A stretch of DNA of 64,000 nt from the NCBI RefSeq assembly GCF_900110345.1, contig NZ_FODJ01000005.1:124001-188000 (forward strand), in the 5' to 3' direction. The first letter of the stretch is position 1. Every line of letters begins with the position of its first letter. Made by a program: the position numbers and the translations under genes. The notes under the pieces are model-generated. The model saw only the letters and a list, made by a program, of their open reading frames with translations. It had not been told where the DNA came from and ran no database searches. The stretch comes from Amphibacillus marinus (GTDB taxonomy: Bacteria; Bacillota; Bacilli; Bacillales; Amphibacillaceae). Positions 1 to 9,964 of the stretch are shown in pieces.

Positions 1-60
1 AGTAGATTGGGTTTTCGACAATAATTTCCGACAATAATAAGAATAACATAACATTTGTTG

Positions 61-106
61 CGCCACTTTCTCAAAAAGTGTATATTTATAGTTGTTTGCA
101 TATAAT
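61..106 (+). promoter_or_regulatory. probable promoter of the teichoic acid operon
   Basis: A perfect TATAAT lies at 101-106, about 45 bases before the tarI start, in an A/T-rich leader. No convincing -35 hexamer sits 16-18 bases upstream, so only the -10 element is supported. Nothing else is recognised in 1-151. Confidence 0.35.
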
Positions 107-151
107 GTTTCTACTTTAAATGAAAAATATAGATTCTAAAGGAGATAAGTT

Positions 152-865
152 ATGATATACGCTGAGATACTTGCAGGTGGCAAGGGAACAAGAATGGGTA
201 ATATAAATATGCCTAAACAGTTTATAACTCTCGGAGAAATTCCAATTCTAATTCATACTATAGAAAAATTTTTACTAAATAGTAAATTTGAAAAAATAAT
301 TGTGGTATCACCAAAGGAATGGATTAATTATTCTAAAGATATTATAAAAAGGTATATTGGAGTTGATGAGCGGATTGTAGTAGTTGAAGGTGGAAAGGAT
401 CGTAATGAATCAATAATGAGCGGCATCAACTATATAGAATCAACTTTTGGTTTGAATGATGATGATATAATTGTTACACATGACTCAGTACGTCCTTTTC
501 TTACGCATCGAATAATTGAGGAAAATATTGAAAATGCCCTAAAACATGGTGCTGTTGATACAGCAATTGAAGCTGTAGATACGATTATCCAGTCAATTGA
601 TTCCGGTGAATTTATTGATAATATTCCTGTAAGAGACACGATGTATCAAGGGCAGACACCTCAAAGCTTTAATATAAAGATTCTAAAAAAATACTATGAA
701 GAACTAAATGAACAAGAGAAAGCAATTTTAACAGATGCTTGTAAAATATTTGCCCTTAAAGGGGAGAAGGTTAAAATTGTAAAGGGTGAGTTATTTAATA
801 TTAAAATTACAACGCCATATGATCTAAAAGTCGCCAAAGCAATTTTAGGAGAGAATGTAAAATGA
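152..865 (+). CDS. tarI: ribitol-5-phosphate cytidylyltransferase (TarI, IspD family)
   Basis: A 237-residue cytosolic cytidylyltransferase expected to form CDP-ribitol from CTP and D-ribitol 5-phosphate for wall teichoic acid. The nucleotide-binding signature AGGKGTRMG followed by MPKQF lies at residues 8-24, and the conserved DSVRPF motif starts at residue 111; length is normal for the IspD/TarI family. The ATG follows AAAGGAGAT at good spacing. The gene overlaps the next (TarJ-like) gene by 4 bases (ATGA), the usual coupled tarI-tarJ arrangement. This neighbour separates it from IspD of isoprenoid synthesis, which has the same fold; from sequence alone the two are hard to tell apart. Confidence 0.9.
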   Translation: MIYAEILAGGKGTRMGNINMPKQFITLGEIPILIHTIEKFLLNSKFEKIIVVSPKEWINYSKDIIKRYIGVDERIVVVEGGKDRNESIMSGINYIESTFGLNDDDIIVTHDSVRPFLTHRIIEENIENALKHGAVDTAIEAVDTIIQSIDSGEFIDNIPVRDTMYQGQTPQSFNIKILKKYYEELNEQEKAILTDACKIFALKGEKVKIVKGELFNIKITTPYDLKVAKAILGENVK

Positions 866-1887
866 TTAATCAGATATATCGATTGGTATCACCACGTCAG
901 TTTGAGGTTACGTATGAAAGGCAAGGTCTCCAGTCAGGTTTAGTTGTTGTTAGACCAGAGTATCTTTCAATATGCGCAGCAGACCAGAGATACTATACTG
1001 GCACTCGTGGTAAAGAAGCATTATCCAAAAAACTACCAATGGCTTTAATACATGAGGGCATTGGCTCGGTTGTATATGATCCGAACGATAACTTTAAACC
1101 AGGGGACCAGGTCGTTATGATTCCCAACACGCCTACGGAGAAAGATGACTTCGTTGCTGAAAATTACTTGCGATCTAGCAAATTTAGATCAAGTGGATAT
1201 GATGGTTTTATGCAAGATTATGTATTTTTAGATAGTAATCGTATTGTTTTGTTAAGTGAGCAATTAAAGCCTCATGTAACAGCTTTTCTTGAATTAGTAA
1301 CAATAAGTGTTCATGCTATTACTCGCTTTGATCGCCTAGCTCACAAGAGAAGAAATGTCTTTGGTGTATGGGGTGATGGAAACCTAGGCTATATTACCTC
1401 GTTACTTTTAAAAAACTTATATCCTGAAAGTAAGGTGTGCGTTTTTGGAAAAACAGAGTACAAACTAAATCATTTCTCCTTTGTAGACGAGGTCTATCAA
1501 ATTGATAATATACCGGAGACATTGAAGATTGATCATGCTTTTGAATGTGTTGGCGGTAAAGGAAGCCAATATGCAATTAATCAAATTATTGACTATATTA
1601 ATCCAGAAGGGTCAATTTCAATTTTAGGTGTTTCAGAAGATTTAGTTGAGTTGAATACCAGAATGATTTTGGAAAAAGGTATTACTGTTATAGGAAGTAG
1701 TAGAAGTGGTAGAGAAGATTTTGTTAAGGCTGTTAATGTACTAACTAAATATGAATCGATTCAAGAATATTTAGAGACTCTAGTAGGCTCTGTCCATGAG
1801 GTGAAAAGTATTCAGGATATTATTGATACATTTGAGGCAGACCTCACAAGCTCATGGGGTAAAACAGTTATGCATTGGAAAATCTAA
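862..1887 (+). CDS. tarJ: ribulose-5-phosphate reductase (TarJ, zinc alcohol dehydrogenase family)
   Basis: A 341-residue medium-chain dehydrogenase expected to reduce D-ribulose 5-phosphate to D-ribitol 5-phosphate with NADPH, supplying TarI. The N-terminal half has the TarJ-typical stretch [13 protein letters not shown] with the zinc-ligand Cys, then a HEG motif; the Rossmann part carries [10 protein letters not shown] near residue 170. It is translationally coupled to tarI, and AGGAGAG lies about 9 bases before its ATG. The tarIJ pair argues that the polymer made here contains ribitol phosphate rather than only glycerol phosphate. Confidence 0.9.
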   Translation: MINQIYRLVSPRQFEVTYERQGLQSGLVVVRPEYLSICAADQRYYTGTRGKEALSKKLPMALIHEGIGSVVYDPNDNFKPGDQVVMIPNTPTEKDDFVAENYLRSSKFRSSGYDGFMQDYVFLDSNRIVLLSEQLKPHVTAFLELVTISVHAITRFDRLAHKRRNVFGVWGDGNLGYITSLLLKNLYPESKVCVFGKTEYKLNHFSFVDEVYQIDNIPETLKIDHAFECVGGKGSQYAINQIIDYINPEGSISILGVSEDLVELNTRMILEKGITVIGSSRSGREDFVKAVNVLTKYESIQEYLETLVGSVHEVKSIQDIIDTFEADLTSSWGKTVMHWKI

Positions 1888-1911
1888 AATTAATTGCTAC
1901 GGGAGGAAGAT

Positions 1912-3105
1912 ATGAGTATAAAACTTATTTTTACTATAGTTTCCAACTTTTTTATAAGGATAGTCTATAATCTATCCTCTCTTTTTCCTGTAGTTGAAAA
2001 TAGAGTAGTTTTTGCCTCTTCAAGATCAGATAGCCTTTCTGGCAATTTGTATTATGTTTTTAATGAGTTAGAAAGTAGAACTGAGACCTTTGAATGCATA
2101 TTCTTATTAGAAAAATTTAAAAGTGGTTTCTTTAATAAGGTTTTTTATTTTCTGAGAATGTTAAAAGCGACTTTCTTTTTGGCTACCTCAGAATTTTTTT
2201 TTATAGACGACTATTATTACCCAATTTATGTTATTAAACCTAGAAATAAGGTTAAGATAATTCAGCTATGGCATGCAACTGGAGCATTTAAAAAATTTGG
2301 GTATAGTACCATTGGAAAATCATTTGGTCCCAGTGAAAAGTACTTGAATTCAGTTAAAATTCATTCTAATTATTCCTATGTGACTGTAAGCACAAAACAT
2401 ATTATTTCTTACTATGCAGAAGCATTTGATATGCCTGAAAACAAAATAGTTTCTATTGGAATACCCAGAATAGATTTTTTCTTCAATAGTCAGGAACATG
2501 AGGAATTAAAAAAGCGTTTCTTTAAAGAGTATTCAAACTTTAAAAACAAAAAAATAATTCTCTATGCCCCTACATATAGAGGTGGGAGCTATCGAAAGAA
2601 GAGTTTTGAATCAAAAATTGATTTTTATCAATTGAAAAAAAACTTGGGAACAGAATATATTTTTCTTGTTCATCTTCATCCCTATATTACAGAGGGATTA
2701 GCAGAAGATTTCCCTGACGACTTTGTATATGAAATAACGGAGAGGTTTAATGTAAATGAATTGATGATAATATCTGATATATTGATAACAGATTATTCAT
2801 CTGTCATTTTTGAATTTAGTTTATTACATAAGCCAATTGTTTTTTATACACCAGATCTTAATAGCTACAAGAAGGAAAGAGACTTCTATTACAATTTTGA
2901 AACCTTTATACCTGGGCCTAAATTTGATGACACAGAAGCGATGTCAGCGTATATAAAGAAGGATAACTTTGATCTCGAGAAAATAAAAAAATTTAGTGAC
3001 TATTTCTTTGAGAGGAAGGATAATCTAAACTCAAAACGAGTTGTAGATTACTTTATAGGTAAAGGGACAAATAAAATAAGCAGGAGTGGTTTTACAGATG
3101 ATTAG
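1912..3105 (+). CDS. CDP-glycerol/CDP-ribitol phosphotransferase, short form (TarK/TarF-like)
   Basis: A 397-residue member of the CDP-glycerol glycerophosphotransferase family (PF04464 type), which transfers alditol phosphate from a CDP donor to lipid-linked teichoic acid at the inner membrane face. Family motifs are clear: QLWHATGAFKKFG, SIGIPRIDFFF, APTYRGG, LHPY and ITDYSSVIFEF, then RDFYYN and PGP. The ATG at 1912 is chosen because GGGAGGA sits 5-10 bases upstream; a TTG 18 bases earlier has no site. It lacks the N-terminal beta domain of the next gene, so it may act as a primase while that one polymerises. Which alditol it uses cannot be read from the sequence. Confidence 0.85.
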   Translation: MSIKLIFTIVSNFFIRIVYNLSSLFPVVENRVVFASSRSDSLSGNLYYVFNELESRTETFECIFLLEKFKSGFFNKVFYFLRMLKATFFLATSEFFFIDDYYYPIYVIKPRNKVKIIQLWHATGAFKKFGYSTIGKSFGPSEKYLNSVKIHSNYSYVTVSTKHIISYYAEAFDMPENKIVSIGIPRIDFFFNSQEHEELKKRFFKEYSNFKNKKIILYAPTYRGGSYRKKSFESKIDFYQLKKNLGTEYIFLVHLHPYITEGLAEDFPDDFVYEITERFNVNELMIISDILITDYSSVIFEFSLLHKPIVFYTPDLNSYKKERDFYYNFETFIPGPKFDDTEAMSAYIKKDNFDLEKIKKFSDYFFERKDNLNSKRVVDYFIGKGTNKISRSGFTDD

Positions 3106-4921
3106 GATTATGAAAAGGGCAGTAAAAAAGATTTTCTTTAGACAAGGTAATAGAAAGTTAGATAATCCAATAATTATTGATGGTGAACAATTGATTATTA
3201 GACCGGAAAATACAAATGGGAATGCAAATAATTATCAATCTGATTTGTATATACCAAAAAGAAAAGTTACAAAGCTTGAGTTTAACGGTGCACAATTATA
3301 TATTAAAGGTTACTATTATCTACAAGGTATAGAGATGGACGAAGAGGATTTAGTTAAAAAAGATTTAGTTTTATTTAATAATAATACTGAAAAGTATCGC
3401 GTTACCTTGAGAGATATACCTATCTCAAGGGTAAATGCTAATTCTAATCTAGAGGAACGTTATCGTTGGTCTGGATTTGAAGGACATATTGATTTTTCTA
3501 AACTATCAAGTGGTAATAAACCTATTGAAGCCGGTGATTACACTTTCTATATTGAACTAGAAATATTAGATGTCGGAAATGGATTAATTAATAAACTTTT
3601 TTCACTGGGTAACATTGAATCCTATTTTATAAATGGATTCCATTCAACTAAAATGGATTACTTTACAGCCAATAGGGAATTAAAATATAATTTAATTGCA
3701 ACTTACGATTATACTAAAAAAACCTTGAAAATAAGTGCAAATAAGCTTAAGGATATTGATCCTAGAGATTTTAATATTCAAGAAAAGGAAAGCAATGATT
3801 TCTGGTATAAAGTATTTAAGAAGAGGATTTTTAATTTAGTATATATTTTGTTTTGCGTCTTTCCAATTAAGAAGAAAAAAGTCCTATTTGCCTCTGATAG
3901 TAGAGACGAATTATCTGGTAACTTCAAATATGTTTACGAAGAGATGCTCAGACAGAACTTAGCTTTGAATATCAAATTCATTTTGCGAAGTAGTGTAGAT
4001 AAAAAGAAAACAATCTCTGAACTAGTACATCTTGCATATGAGATAGCTACATCAAAATTCATTGTGTTAGACGATTTTTTTCCAATGATTTATAATTTGC
4101 GAATTCGTAAGTCTGCTGAGTTAGTTCAGCTTTGGCATGCGGTTGGTGCTTTCAAAACCTTTGGCTTTAGTCGAATTGGAATGCCCGGTGGTCCTTCACC
4201 TAAATCAAAAAATCATAGGAACTACACAAAAGTTACAGTAAGTTCTTCTAATATTATCAAGCATTATGCAGAGGGCTTTGGAGTGGATGCTGCAAAGGTA
4301 CTACCTACAGGAATACCTAGAACAGATATTTTCTTTGATGAAAAATACGAGCAAGACACAATTAGCTATTTGCACAGTCAATATCCATTTCTTAAAGGGA
4401 AGAAAGTAATCACTTTTGCACCAACTTTTCGCGGGAATGGTCAACAATCTGCTTATTATGACCTTGATGCACTTAACTTTGAGAAGCTTTATCAGGAACT
4501 TTCTGATGAGTATGTTTTTATCTTTAAACTACATCCATTTGTTAAAAATGATTTGAATATACCGTACATGTATAAAGACTTCTTTTATGATTTTTCTGAT
4601 TATCGTGAGATTAATGATCTTTTATTTGTTACTGATATTCTTATTACAGATTACTCTTCAGTTTGTTTTGAGTTCGCGTTATTAAATAAACCCATGTTGT
4701 TCTTTGCATATGATGTGGAAGAGTATGTGCGTACGAGAGATTTCTATTTTGATTACTTATCTTTCATCCCAGGACCACTTATTAAATCGACAAGCCAATT
4801 GATAAAAACAATTACAGAGAAAGATTTCAAAATGGAGAAAATTCCTCCATTTATTGATTTTTTCTTTGATGATGTGGACGGGAAATCATCGAAACGTGTT
4901 GTAGAAAAAATTTTCAAATAA
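3098..4921 (+). CDS. teichoic acid polymerase, long form (TarL/TagF-like)
   Basis: A 607-residue teichoic acid polymerase candidate. The first ~210 residues form a beta-rich accessory region; residues ~240-600 are the phosphotransferase with QLWHAVGAFKTFG, TGIPRTDIFF, APTFRG, KLHPF and ITDYSSVCFEF. ATG 3098 lies 11 bases after AGGAG and overlaps the previous gene by 8 bases, implying translational coupling; a GTG at 3086 is possible but worse. The order tarI-tarJ-short transferase-long transferase resembles ribitol teichoic acid loci, so poly(ribitol phosphate) polymerase is preferred over poly(glycerol phosphate), by context only. Confidence 0.85.
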   Translation: MIRIMKRAVKKIFFRQGNRKLDNPIIIDGEQLIIRPENTNGNANNYQSDLYIPKRKVTKLEFNGAQLYIKGYYYLQGIEMDEEDLVKKDLVLFNNNTEKYRVTLRDIPISRVNANSNLEERYRWSGFEGHIDFSKLSSGNKPIEAGDYTFYIELEILDVGNGLINKLFSLGNIESYFINGFHSTKMDYFTANRELKYNLIATYDYTKKTLKISANKLKDIDPRDFNIQEKESNDFWYKVFKKRIFNLVYILFCVFPIKKKKVLFASDSRDELSGNFKYVYEEMLRQNLALNIKFILRSSVDKKKTISELVHLAYEIATSKFIVLDDFFPMIYNLRIRKSAELVQLWHAVGAFKTFGFSRIGMPGGPSPKSKNHRNYTKVTVSSSNIIKHYAEGFGVDAAKVLPTGIPRTDIFFDEKYEQDTISYLHSQYPFLKGKKVITFAPTFRGNGQQSAYYDLDALNFEKLYQELSDEYVFIFKLHPFVKNDLNIPYMYKDFFYDFSDYREINDLLFVTDILITDYSSVCFEFALLNKPMLFFAYDVEEYVRTRDFYFDYLSFIPGPLIKSTSQLIKTITEKDFKMEKIPPFIDFFFDDVDGKSSKRVVEKIFK

Positions 4922-4940
4922 TTTTCCTTGAGGTGAGAGA

Positions 4941-7424
4941 GTGGTATCCGTTAGTATATATGATAATTCAAAATTTTTCTTTTTAGCATTTAAACTTGAT
5001 GAAAATTTTGGTGGTCTAACAAGAGCTATGTTAGACCGTGCAAAAGTTCTTCAGCAAAACAAGCCTGATATAATATTAACAATACTAACATTTTCTTTCC
5101 ACCCTGACTTTGTTGAAAATGCTAATAAAGTAAGATCTCTTTATCATTTCCCTGAAAATATAAGGATTTTGAATCTATATAATGAATTAGAATTTTCTAA
5201 AGATACTAGGAAACCTATTAATTCTTGGGATGATGATAAGAAATATGTTGTCGAAAAGGTAAAAGGAAAAATGGCTTATAGATACTTCGAAAATGGCCTT
5301 TACATTAAGTATAAAAACTTTGAGAAAAATGATAATAAGCTTAAATTAATTGACTTTTTTAATAATAACCGTCAAAGAGTAAAAAGAGAAGAGTATGATT
5401 TACAAGGCAATATAAGACGGGTTATTTATTATAGCTTAGATGTAAACCGACCTAAGCAAGAGCTTCTATATACAGAAAACGGCCATTGCTATATAAGTAA
5501 ATGGTATAATAACAGCGAAGAAAAAAATGTTATTAATAGAATATATCTATTTGATGAAAATGAAGAAATAAAAGAAACTTTTAATTCAAATCTCGAACTA
5601 GAAAAATACTGGGTCGAATCTTTGTTAAAAGAAGATATTAAAACATTTATCACTGTTGATGCAAGGCAGATGGATCGACTTGCATTATCATTAGACAAAA
5701 GAGATAATATCTTCAAGTTATTTGTAAAGCACAGTATTCATGTTGAGGAGCCTTTTCGCTATGATTCTAATTTGCGGGCAGCAAACAAAGCCGTTTTTAA
5801 TAACCTATCTGAGGTTGATGCAGTAATCCTTTTAACCGAATATCAAAAAAAGGACGTGGAATCTCGTTTAGGGAAAAGTCATAAGTTATTTGTAATTCCT
5901 CATTCTTATAACGGTCGTGTGGTTGATGCTCAAAATGCATCTAAAGATCTGAAAAGAGTTATATCAATTGGGCGCTATCATACAGATAAGAGACTAGACC
6001 ATCTAGTAAAAGCGTTTGAAATTGTTGTTAAGCATGTTCCGGAGGCAAGGTTGGAGTTGTTTGGTTTTGGTAAGGAGAAAACTAATCTTGAGCAAGAAGT
6101 TAAAAGCCTTAACTTGCAACACAATATTAGAATAAATGATGTAACAAATAATGCCCATGTTGAATTTGCCAATTCTGCAATATCTGTACTTACAAGCAGA
6201 TATGAAGGGTTTGGATTAGTAGTACTAGAGAGCTTAGTTAATGGAACGCCAGTCATTTCTTATGATATAAAATATGGGCCTTCTGATATGATTAAGAACG
6301 GCGAAAATGGTTATTTGATTAAAGATGGAGATATTAGGAGCTTAGCATACCGAATTATTAATCTACTTACCAATTCATCAACTTTACAAAAATTCAGTGA
6401 AAATGCTCGAGAAACGATTAATGCTTTTTCGAAAGCTAAATTTTTAGATGAGTGGACTAATTTGTTTTCAAAGTTGGATGAGAAGAGAGAAAGACAAAGA
6501 AAAGTACAAGATACAGATCTTGAAATTTACAGAATGTCATGGACCGATAACACAGACTTAAAACTAAAAATTAGTGGCCATGTTTATTGGGATACTTTCA
6601 ATACTTCTGTTAATGCAGAATACTATTGGAGGTTCAGTAATGTCGGTTTACAGAAGCAGATTTATCATAAAGCAGAGATATTTGAGACAGAGAATAAAAA
6701 GCTAAAATTCAAGGATATAATTTCTATAAAAAAAATTATTAACCATAATATTTTTCAAGTAGGGGATTGGGTATTATCTCTAGTAGTTAACTCAAATGAT
6801 AGCACGATAGAATATCAATTGAATGAAGCCAATAAAGCTGATGATTTTATTCAAACTCAAGTTGCCCATGATTTTAAAAATAATTATGTGGTTAAACCTA
6901 CATTTAGAAAGCATAGCGTTAATTTTAAAATTAATCGAATTAAGCCTGAAGATTTTAATAAGGAAAGCAAGTCCCTGAAGATTGAGATAATTAAAGCAGG
7001 ATGGCTTAATAAAGGTATCAGTATCTTCAATGTAGCTATTGATTGTCTAATTAATGCTAAGTTAAAAGCTACGCCAGCAAATCTTGGGTTAATACTAAGA
7101 TTAAAACGAAAAACAGATGATTTTAGTATTTACGATCAAATAAAAAATGTGAAAATTTATAATAAAAGACTTGTATTTGACCATCCTATTAATATGACTG
7201 AACCTATTTTTGAACCTTTACTTAATGCTCCATACCAAGAATGGGAGGCAGCACTAATCATTCAGGATGAAGATGATCTATATGAATTTTTAATTAAGAA
7301 GGCGTTTTTTAAGCGGGATGTTACGATTGATTTTTTAGAAATTAAATCTAAAAATTACTTAATTAAACCAAGTTTTAAAGGACAACAAGAAGTGCTTACT
7401 TTTAAGTGTGAAAGAAAACACTAA
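4941..7424 (+). CDS. TagE-like teichoic acid glycosyltransferase (GT4) with long C-terminal extension
   Basis: An 827-residue protein with a GT-B glycosyltransferase core. The retaining GT4 signature E-x7-E (EGFGLVVLE) begins at residue 422 and is followed by NGTPVISYDIKYGPSDMI, as in TagE/TarM-type teichoic acid glucosyltransferases. Residues ~140-210 are an inserted beta-rich segment also usual for TagE. The last ~290 residues (after ~530) are Lys/Asn-rich, predicted beta-rich and not recognised. The GTG start follows AGGTGAG. The position between the polymerase and TagGH implies that it glycosylates the chain before export. The sugar donor is unknown. Confidence 0.75.
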   Translation: MVSVSIYDNSKFFFLAFKLDENFGGLTRAMLDRAKVLQQNKPDIILTILTFSFHPDFVENANKVRSLYHFPENIRILNLYNELEFSKDTRKPINSWDDDKKYVVEKVKGKMAYRYFENGLYIKYKNFEKNDNKLKLIDFFNNNRQRVKREEYDLQGNIRRVIYYSLDVNRPKQELLYTENGHCYISKWYNNSEEKNVINRIYLFDENEEIKETFNSNLELEKYWVESLLKEDIKTFITVDARQMDRLALSLDKRDNIFKLFVKHSIHVEEPFRYDSNLRAANKAVFNNLSEVDAVILLTEYQKKDVESRLGKSHKLFVIPHSYNGRVVDAQNASKDLKRVISIGRYHTDKRLDHLVKAFEIVVKHVPEARLELFGFGKEKTNLEQEVKSLNLQHNIRINDVTNNAHVEFANSAISVLTSRYEGFGLVVLESLVNGTPVISYDIKYGPSDMIKNGENGYLIKDGDIRSLAYRIINLLTNSSTLQKFSENARETINAFSKAKFLDEWTNLFSKLDEKRERQRKVQDTDLEIYRMSWTDNTDLKLKISGHVYWDTFNTSVNAEYYWRFSNVGLQKQIYHKAEIFETENKKLKFKDIISIKKIINHNIFQVGDWVLSLVVNSNDSTIEYQLNEANKADDFIQTQVAHDFKNNYVVKPTFRKHSVNFKINRIKPEDFNKESKSLKIEIIKAGWLNKGISIFNVAIDCLINAKLKATPANLGLILRLKRKTDDFSIYDQIKNVKIYNKRLVFDHPINMTEPIFEPLLNAPYQEWEAALIIQDEDDLYEFLIKKAFFKRDVTIDFLEIKSKNYLIKPSFKGQQEVLTFKCERKH

Positions 7425-7469
7425 ATAGGAAATTTAATTTAGATTTAGGTTAATTAGAAAGGAAAAAAA

Positions 7470-8297
7470 ATGAAAAATGTTATTTTAGTATTGAAAGAAC
7501 AATACGAAAATTTTTATTTAATTAGACGTTTATCTTTCTATGAATTAAAAAGCGCTAATAACAATAATTACCTAGGCATTGCTTGGGAGTTCTTAAATCC
7601 ACTGATTCAAATCTTAATATATTGGTTTGTTTTTGGATATGGTATTAGGGAAAGGGCAGATATACAAATTAGTGACGGGAGATTTGTTGCTTTCTTACCT
7701 TGGATGATAACAGGCTTTATTTTATGGCTGTTGTTTTATCAATCGACTATTTTAGGCTCAAAGTCAATCTTTGTAAGATTAAAAATGCTGTCAAAGATGA
7801 ATTTTCCAATGAGCATAATCCCTAATATTGTTATGTTCTCACAATTGTATATTCATTTCTTTATGATATCATTAGCAGTAATAGTTCTTTTTATATTTGG
7901 ATATGGTCTAACCATATACTTTATTCAAATTTTTTACTTTCTTTTTTCGACACTAGTATTTAGTTATGCATTTGCATTGATTACCTCAACACTTTCAACA
8001 ATAATAAGAGATGTTCATATGTTTTTAAATGCATCACTAAGACTATTACTATATGTATCACCAATTCTTTGGGACTTGTCTGGTTCTGACCTTTCACCAT
8101 GGATTCACCAGATTATGCGGCTAAATCCATTATTTTATTTAATTGAGGGCTATAGAGCAAGTTTCTTCGGAACAAGCTGGTATCTAATAGAGAACATGGA
8201 GTATACCATTTATTTTTGGGGATTAACAATTATTATACTTTTCATTGGTTCAAAAATTCATATAAAATTTAGAAGACATTTAGTTGATTTTCTTTAA
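7470..8297 (+). CDS. tagG: teichoic acid ABC exporter permease (TagG/TarG)
   Basis: A 275-residue ABC-2 type permease with six hydrophobic segments. It carries family features such as an N-terminal amphipathic region, NNNYLGIAWEFLNPLIQI before the first membrane span, and RLNPLFYLIEGYR near the end. With the following ATPase it would flip completed, lipid-linked teichoic acid across the cytoplasmic membrane. AGAAAGGA precedes the ATG. It is 16 bases from the ATPase gene, so the two are expected to be made together. Confidence 0.9.
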   Translation: MKNVILVLKEQYENFYLIRRLSFYELKSANNNNYLGIAWEFLNPLIQILIYWFVFGYGIRERADIQISDGRFVAFLPWMITGFILWLLFYQSTILGSKSIFVRLKMLSKMNFPMSIIPNIVMFSQLYIHFFMISLAVIVLFIFGYGLTIYFIQIFYFLFSTLVFSYAFALITSTLSTIIRDVHMFLNASLRLLLYVSPILWDLSGSDLSPWIHQIMRLNPLFYLIEGYRASFFGTSWYLIENMEYTIYFWGLTIIILFIGSKIHIKFRRHLVDFL

Positions 8298-8313
8298 TAA
8301 TAGGAAGGTAGCT

Positions 8314-9099
8314 ATGAAAAAATCTATAGAGTTAAACAGAATATCAAAAAAATATAAACTGTATAATAGTCCTAAGGAAAGGATTCTAGATCTCATTTCT
8401 CCAAGAAGCTATGGAGAAGACTTCTGGGCCCTCAAAAATGTTAACTTTGAAGCAAATAATGGTGACGTGATTGGATTTGTGGGAATTAACGGTTCAGGAA
8501 AGTCTACCTTATCCAATATAATTGCTGGAATTGTTCCACCAACAGAAGGTGAAACCAAAATTAATGGTCAAGTATCACTAATTGCTGTAGCATCAGGGTT
8601 AAAGCCTGATCTAAGCGGTCGTGATAACATAGAACTTAAATGTTTAATGTTAGGATTTTCAAAGAAACAAATTAAAGCAATGGAGAGCGAGATTATAGAG
8701 TTTGCTGAGATTGAACAATTTATAGATCAACCAATTAAGTCATATTCCAGTGGTATGAAGTCTAGACTAGGCTTTGCTATCTCAGTAATGGTAGATCCAG
8801 ACATTCTAATTATAGACGAAGCTTTATCGGTCGGTGATAAGGCTTTTGCGACTAAAAGTTTAGCAAAAATGCAAGAGTTTAAAAGTAAAGGAAAAACAAT
8901 GATCTTTGTCAGCCACTCAATTGCCCAGATGAGAGAATTCTGTGATAAAATACTATGGCTAGAATTCGGCAGAGTTAAAGAGTATGGTGAAGCTAATGAG
9001 GTTTTAAATAACTATCATTCCTTTTTAAAAACCTATAAAAAACTTGATAAAAAGGAGAAAAAAGCATATAAATTGGCTAAACTTAAGGAAATAAATTAA
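8314..9099 (+). CDS. tagH: teichoic acid ABC exporter ATPase (TagH/TarH)
   Basis: A 261-residue ABC ATPase with Walker A GINGSGKST near residue 57, signature YSSGMKSRLG, Walker B ILIIDEAL and an H-loop in FVSHS. The alternative signature (SSGM instead of LSGGQ) is characteristic of the Wzt/TagH polysaccharide-export subfamily. The ATG at 8314 has AGGAAGG upstream; a TTG 30 bases earlier is less likely. It is shorter than B. subtilis TagH, lacking that protein's large C-terminal extracellular part. It ends in a Lys-rich tail. Confidence 0.9.
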   Translation: MKKSIELNRISKKYKLYNSPKERILDLISPRSYGEDFWALKNVNFEANNGDVIGFVGINGSGKSTLSNIIAGIVPPTEGETKINGQVSLIAVASGLKPDLSGRDNIELKCLMLGFSKKQIKAMESEIIEFAEIEQFIDQPIKSYSSGMKSRLGFAISVMVDPDILIIDEALSVGDKAFATKSLAKMQEFKSKGKTMIFVSHSIAQMREFCDKILWLEFGRVKEYGEANEVLNNYHSFLKTYKKLDKKEKKAYKLAKLKEIN

Positions 9100-9118
9100 C
9101 TTACTAATGGGGAAATAT

Positions 9119-9859
9119 ATGAATGATAAACAAGTTAATATAATGGGGATTCCTTTTACGAATAAAACAAAATATGAATTGGTAAATATTCTAGAGAAAG
9201 ACCTTATGGTAAGAAAAAAAAGATTTGTTGTAACAGCAAATCCTGAAATTACCTTATATGCCGTTGAGAATCCTGAATACAAAAAGGTTATTTTACAATC
9301 TGATTTTATAATAGCAGATGGGATTGGCGTCGTAATAGCATCAAAGTGGGTAAAGACTCCATTGAAAGAAAGGGTTCCCGGTTTTGAACTTATGATGCAA
9401 TTAATACAAACTGCCGAGAAGAAAGGTTTGTCCTGCTATTTTTTAGGTGCTGAAAAAAAAGTAAATATTAAATTTACTGAGGTAATAAAAGAGATGCACC
9501 CAGATCTGGTGATTGCCGGATCACATGATGGCTTTTTTGATATAGAGAATAATGAAGTTATGAATTCCATTTTAGAATCAAAAGCAGACTTAATTTTTGT
9601 AGGCTTAGGGATGCCAAGACAGGAGGAATGGATTGCTTCACATATTGATAAATTCGATCAGGGTTTATTCATGGGTGTCGGGGGGAGTTTTGACGTTGTT
9701 GCAGGCGCAGTTAAGCGTGCTCCTGAATTCTGGATTAAACTGAATTTAGAATGGATGTATCGACTAATTCGACAGCCTAAACGTTGGAAAAGAATTTTAA
9801 AAGTTTTTGAATTTATGCTTAGAATGTTTATTAGTAGTTTAAGTTTAAAGAAAAGATAA
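9119..9859 (+). CDS. tagA: undecaprenyl-PP-GlcNAc ManNAc transferase (TagA/WecG/CpsF family)
   Basis: A 246-residue GT26 enzyme expected to add N-acetylmannosamine to undecaprenyl-diphospho-GlcNAc, the committed step of the teichoic acid linkage unit. Motifs: ANPEITLYAVENP, the DGIGVV segment with the presumed catalytic Asp, VPGFEL, YFLGAEKKV, GLGMPRQEEWI and GVGGSFDVVAG. The C-terminus ends with a basic and aromatic membrane-binding appendage typical of TagA (EWMYRLIRQPKRWKR). ATG 9119 has GGGGAAA at proper distance; an ATG 12 bases earlier is the alternative. TagO and TagB, the other early enzymes, are not in the window. Confidence 0.9.
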   Translation: MNDKQVNIMGIPFTNKTKYELVNILEKDLMVRKKRFVVTANPEITLYAVENPEYKKVILQSDFIIADGIGVVIASKWVKTPLKERVPGFELMMQLIQTAEKKGLSCYFLGAEKKVNIKFTEVIKEMHPDLVIAGSHDGFFDIENNEVMNSILESKADLIFVGLGMPRQEEWIASHIDKFDQGLFMGVGGSFDVVAGAVKRAPEFWIKLNLEWMYRLIRQPKRWKRILKVFEFMLRMFISSLSLKKR

Positions 9860-9964
9860 TGTAATTTAGAATATTATTAATAAATTTAATAGTAAAACTA
9901 CCTTGAATATTTTATTGGTTTTATAGTAGCTTTCAAATGTAGATAAAAATTAAGGAGAATTTCA

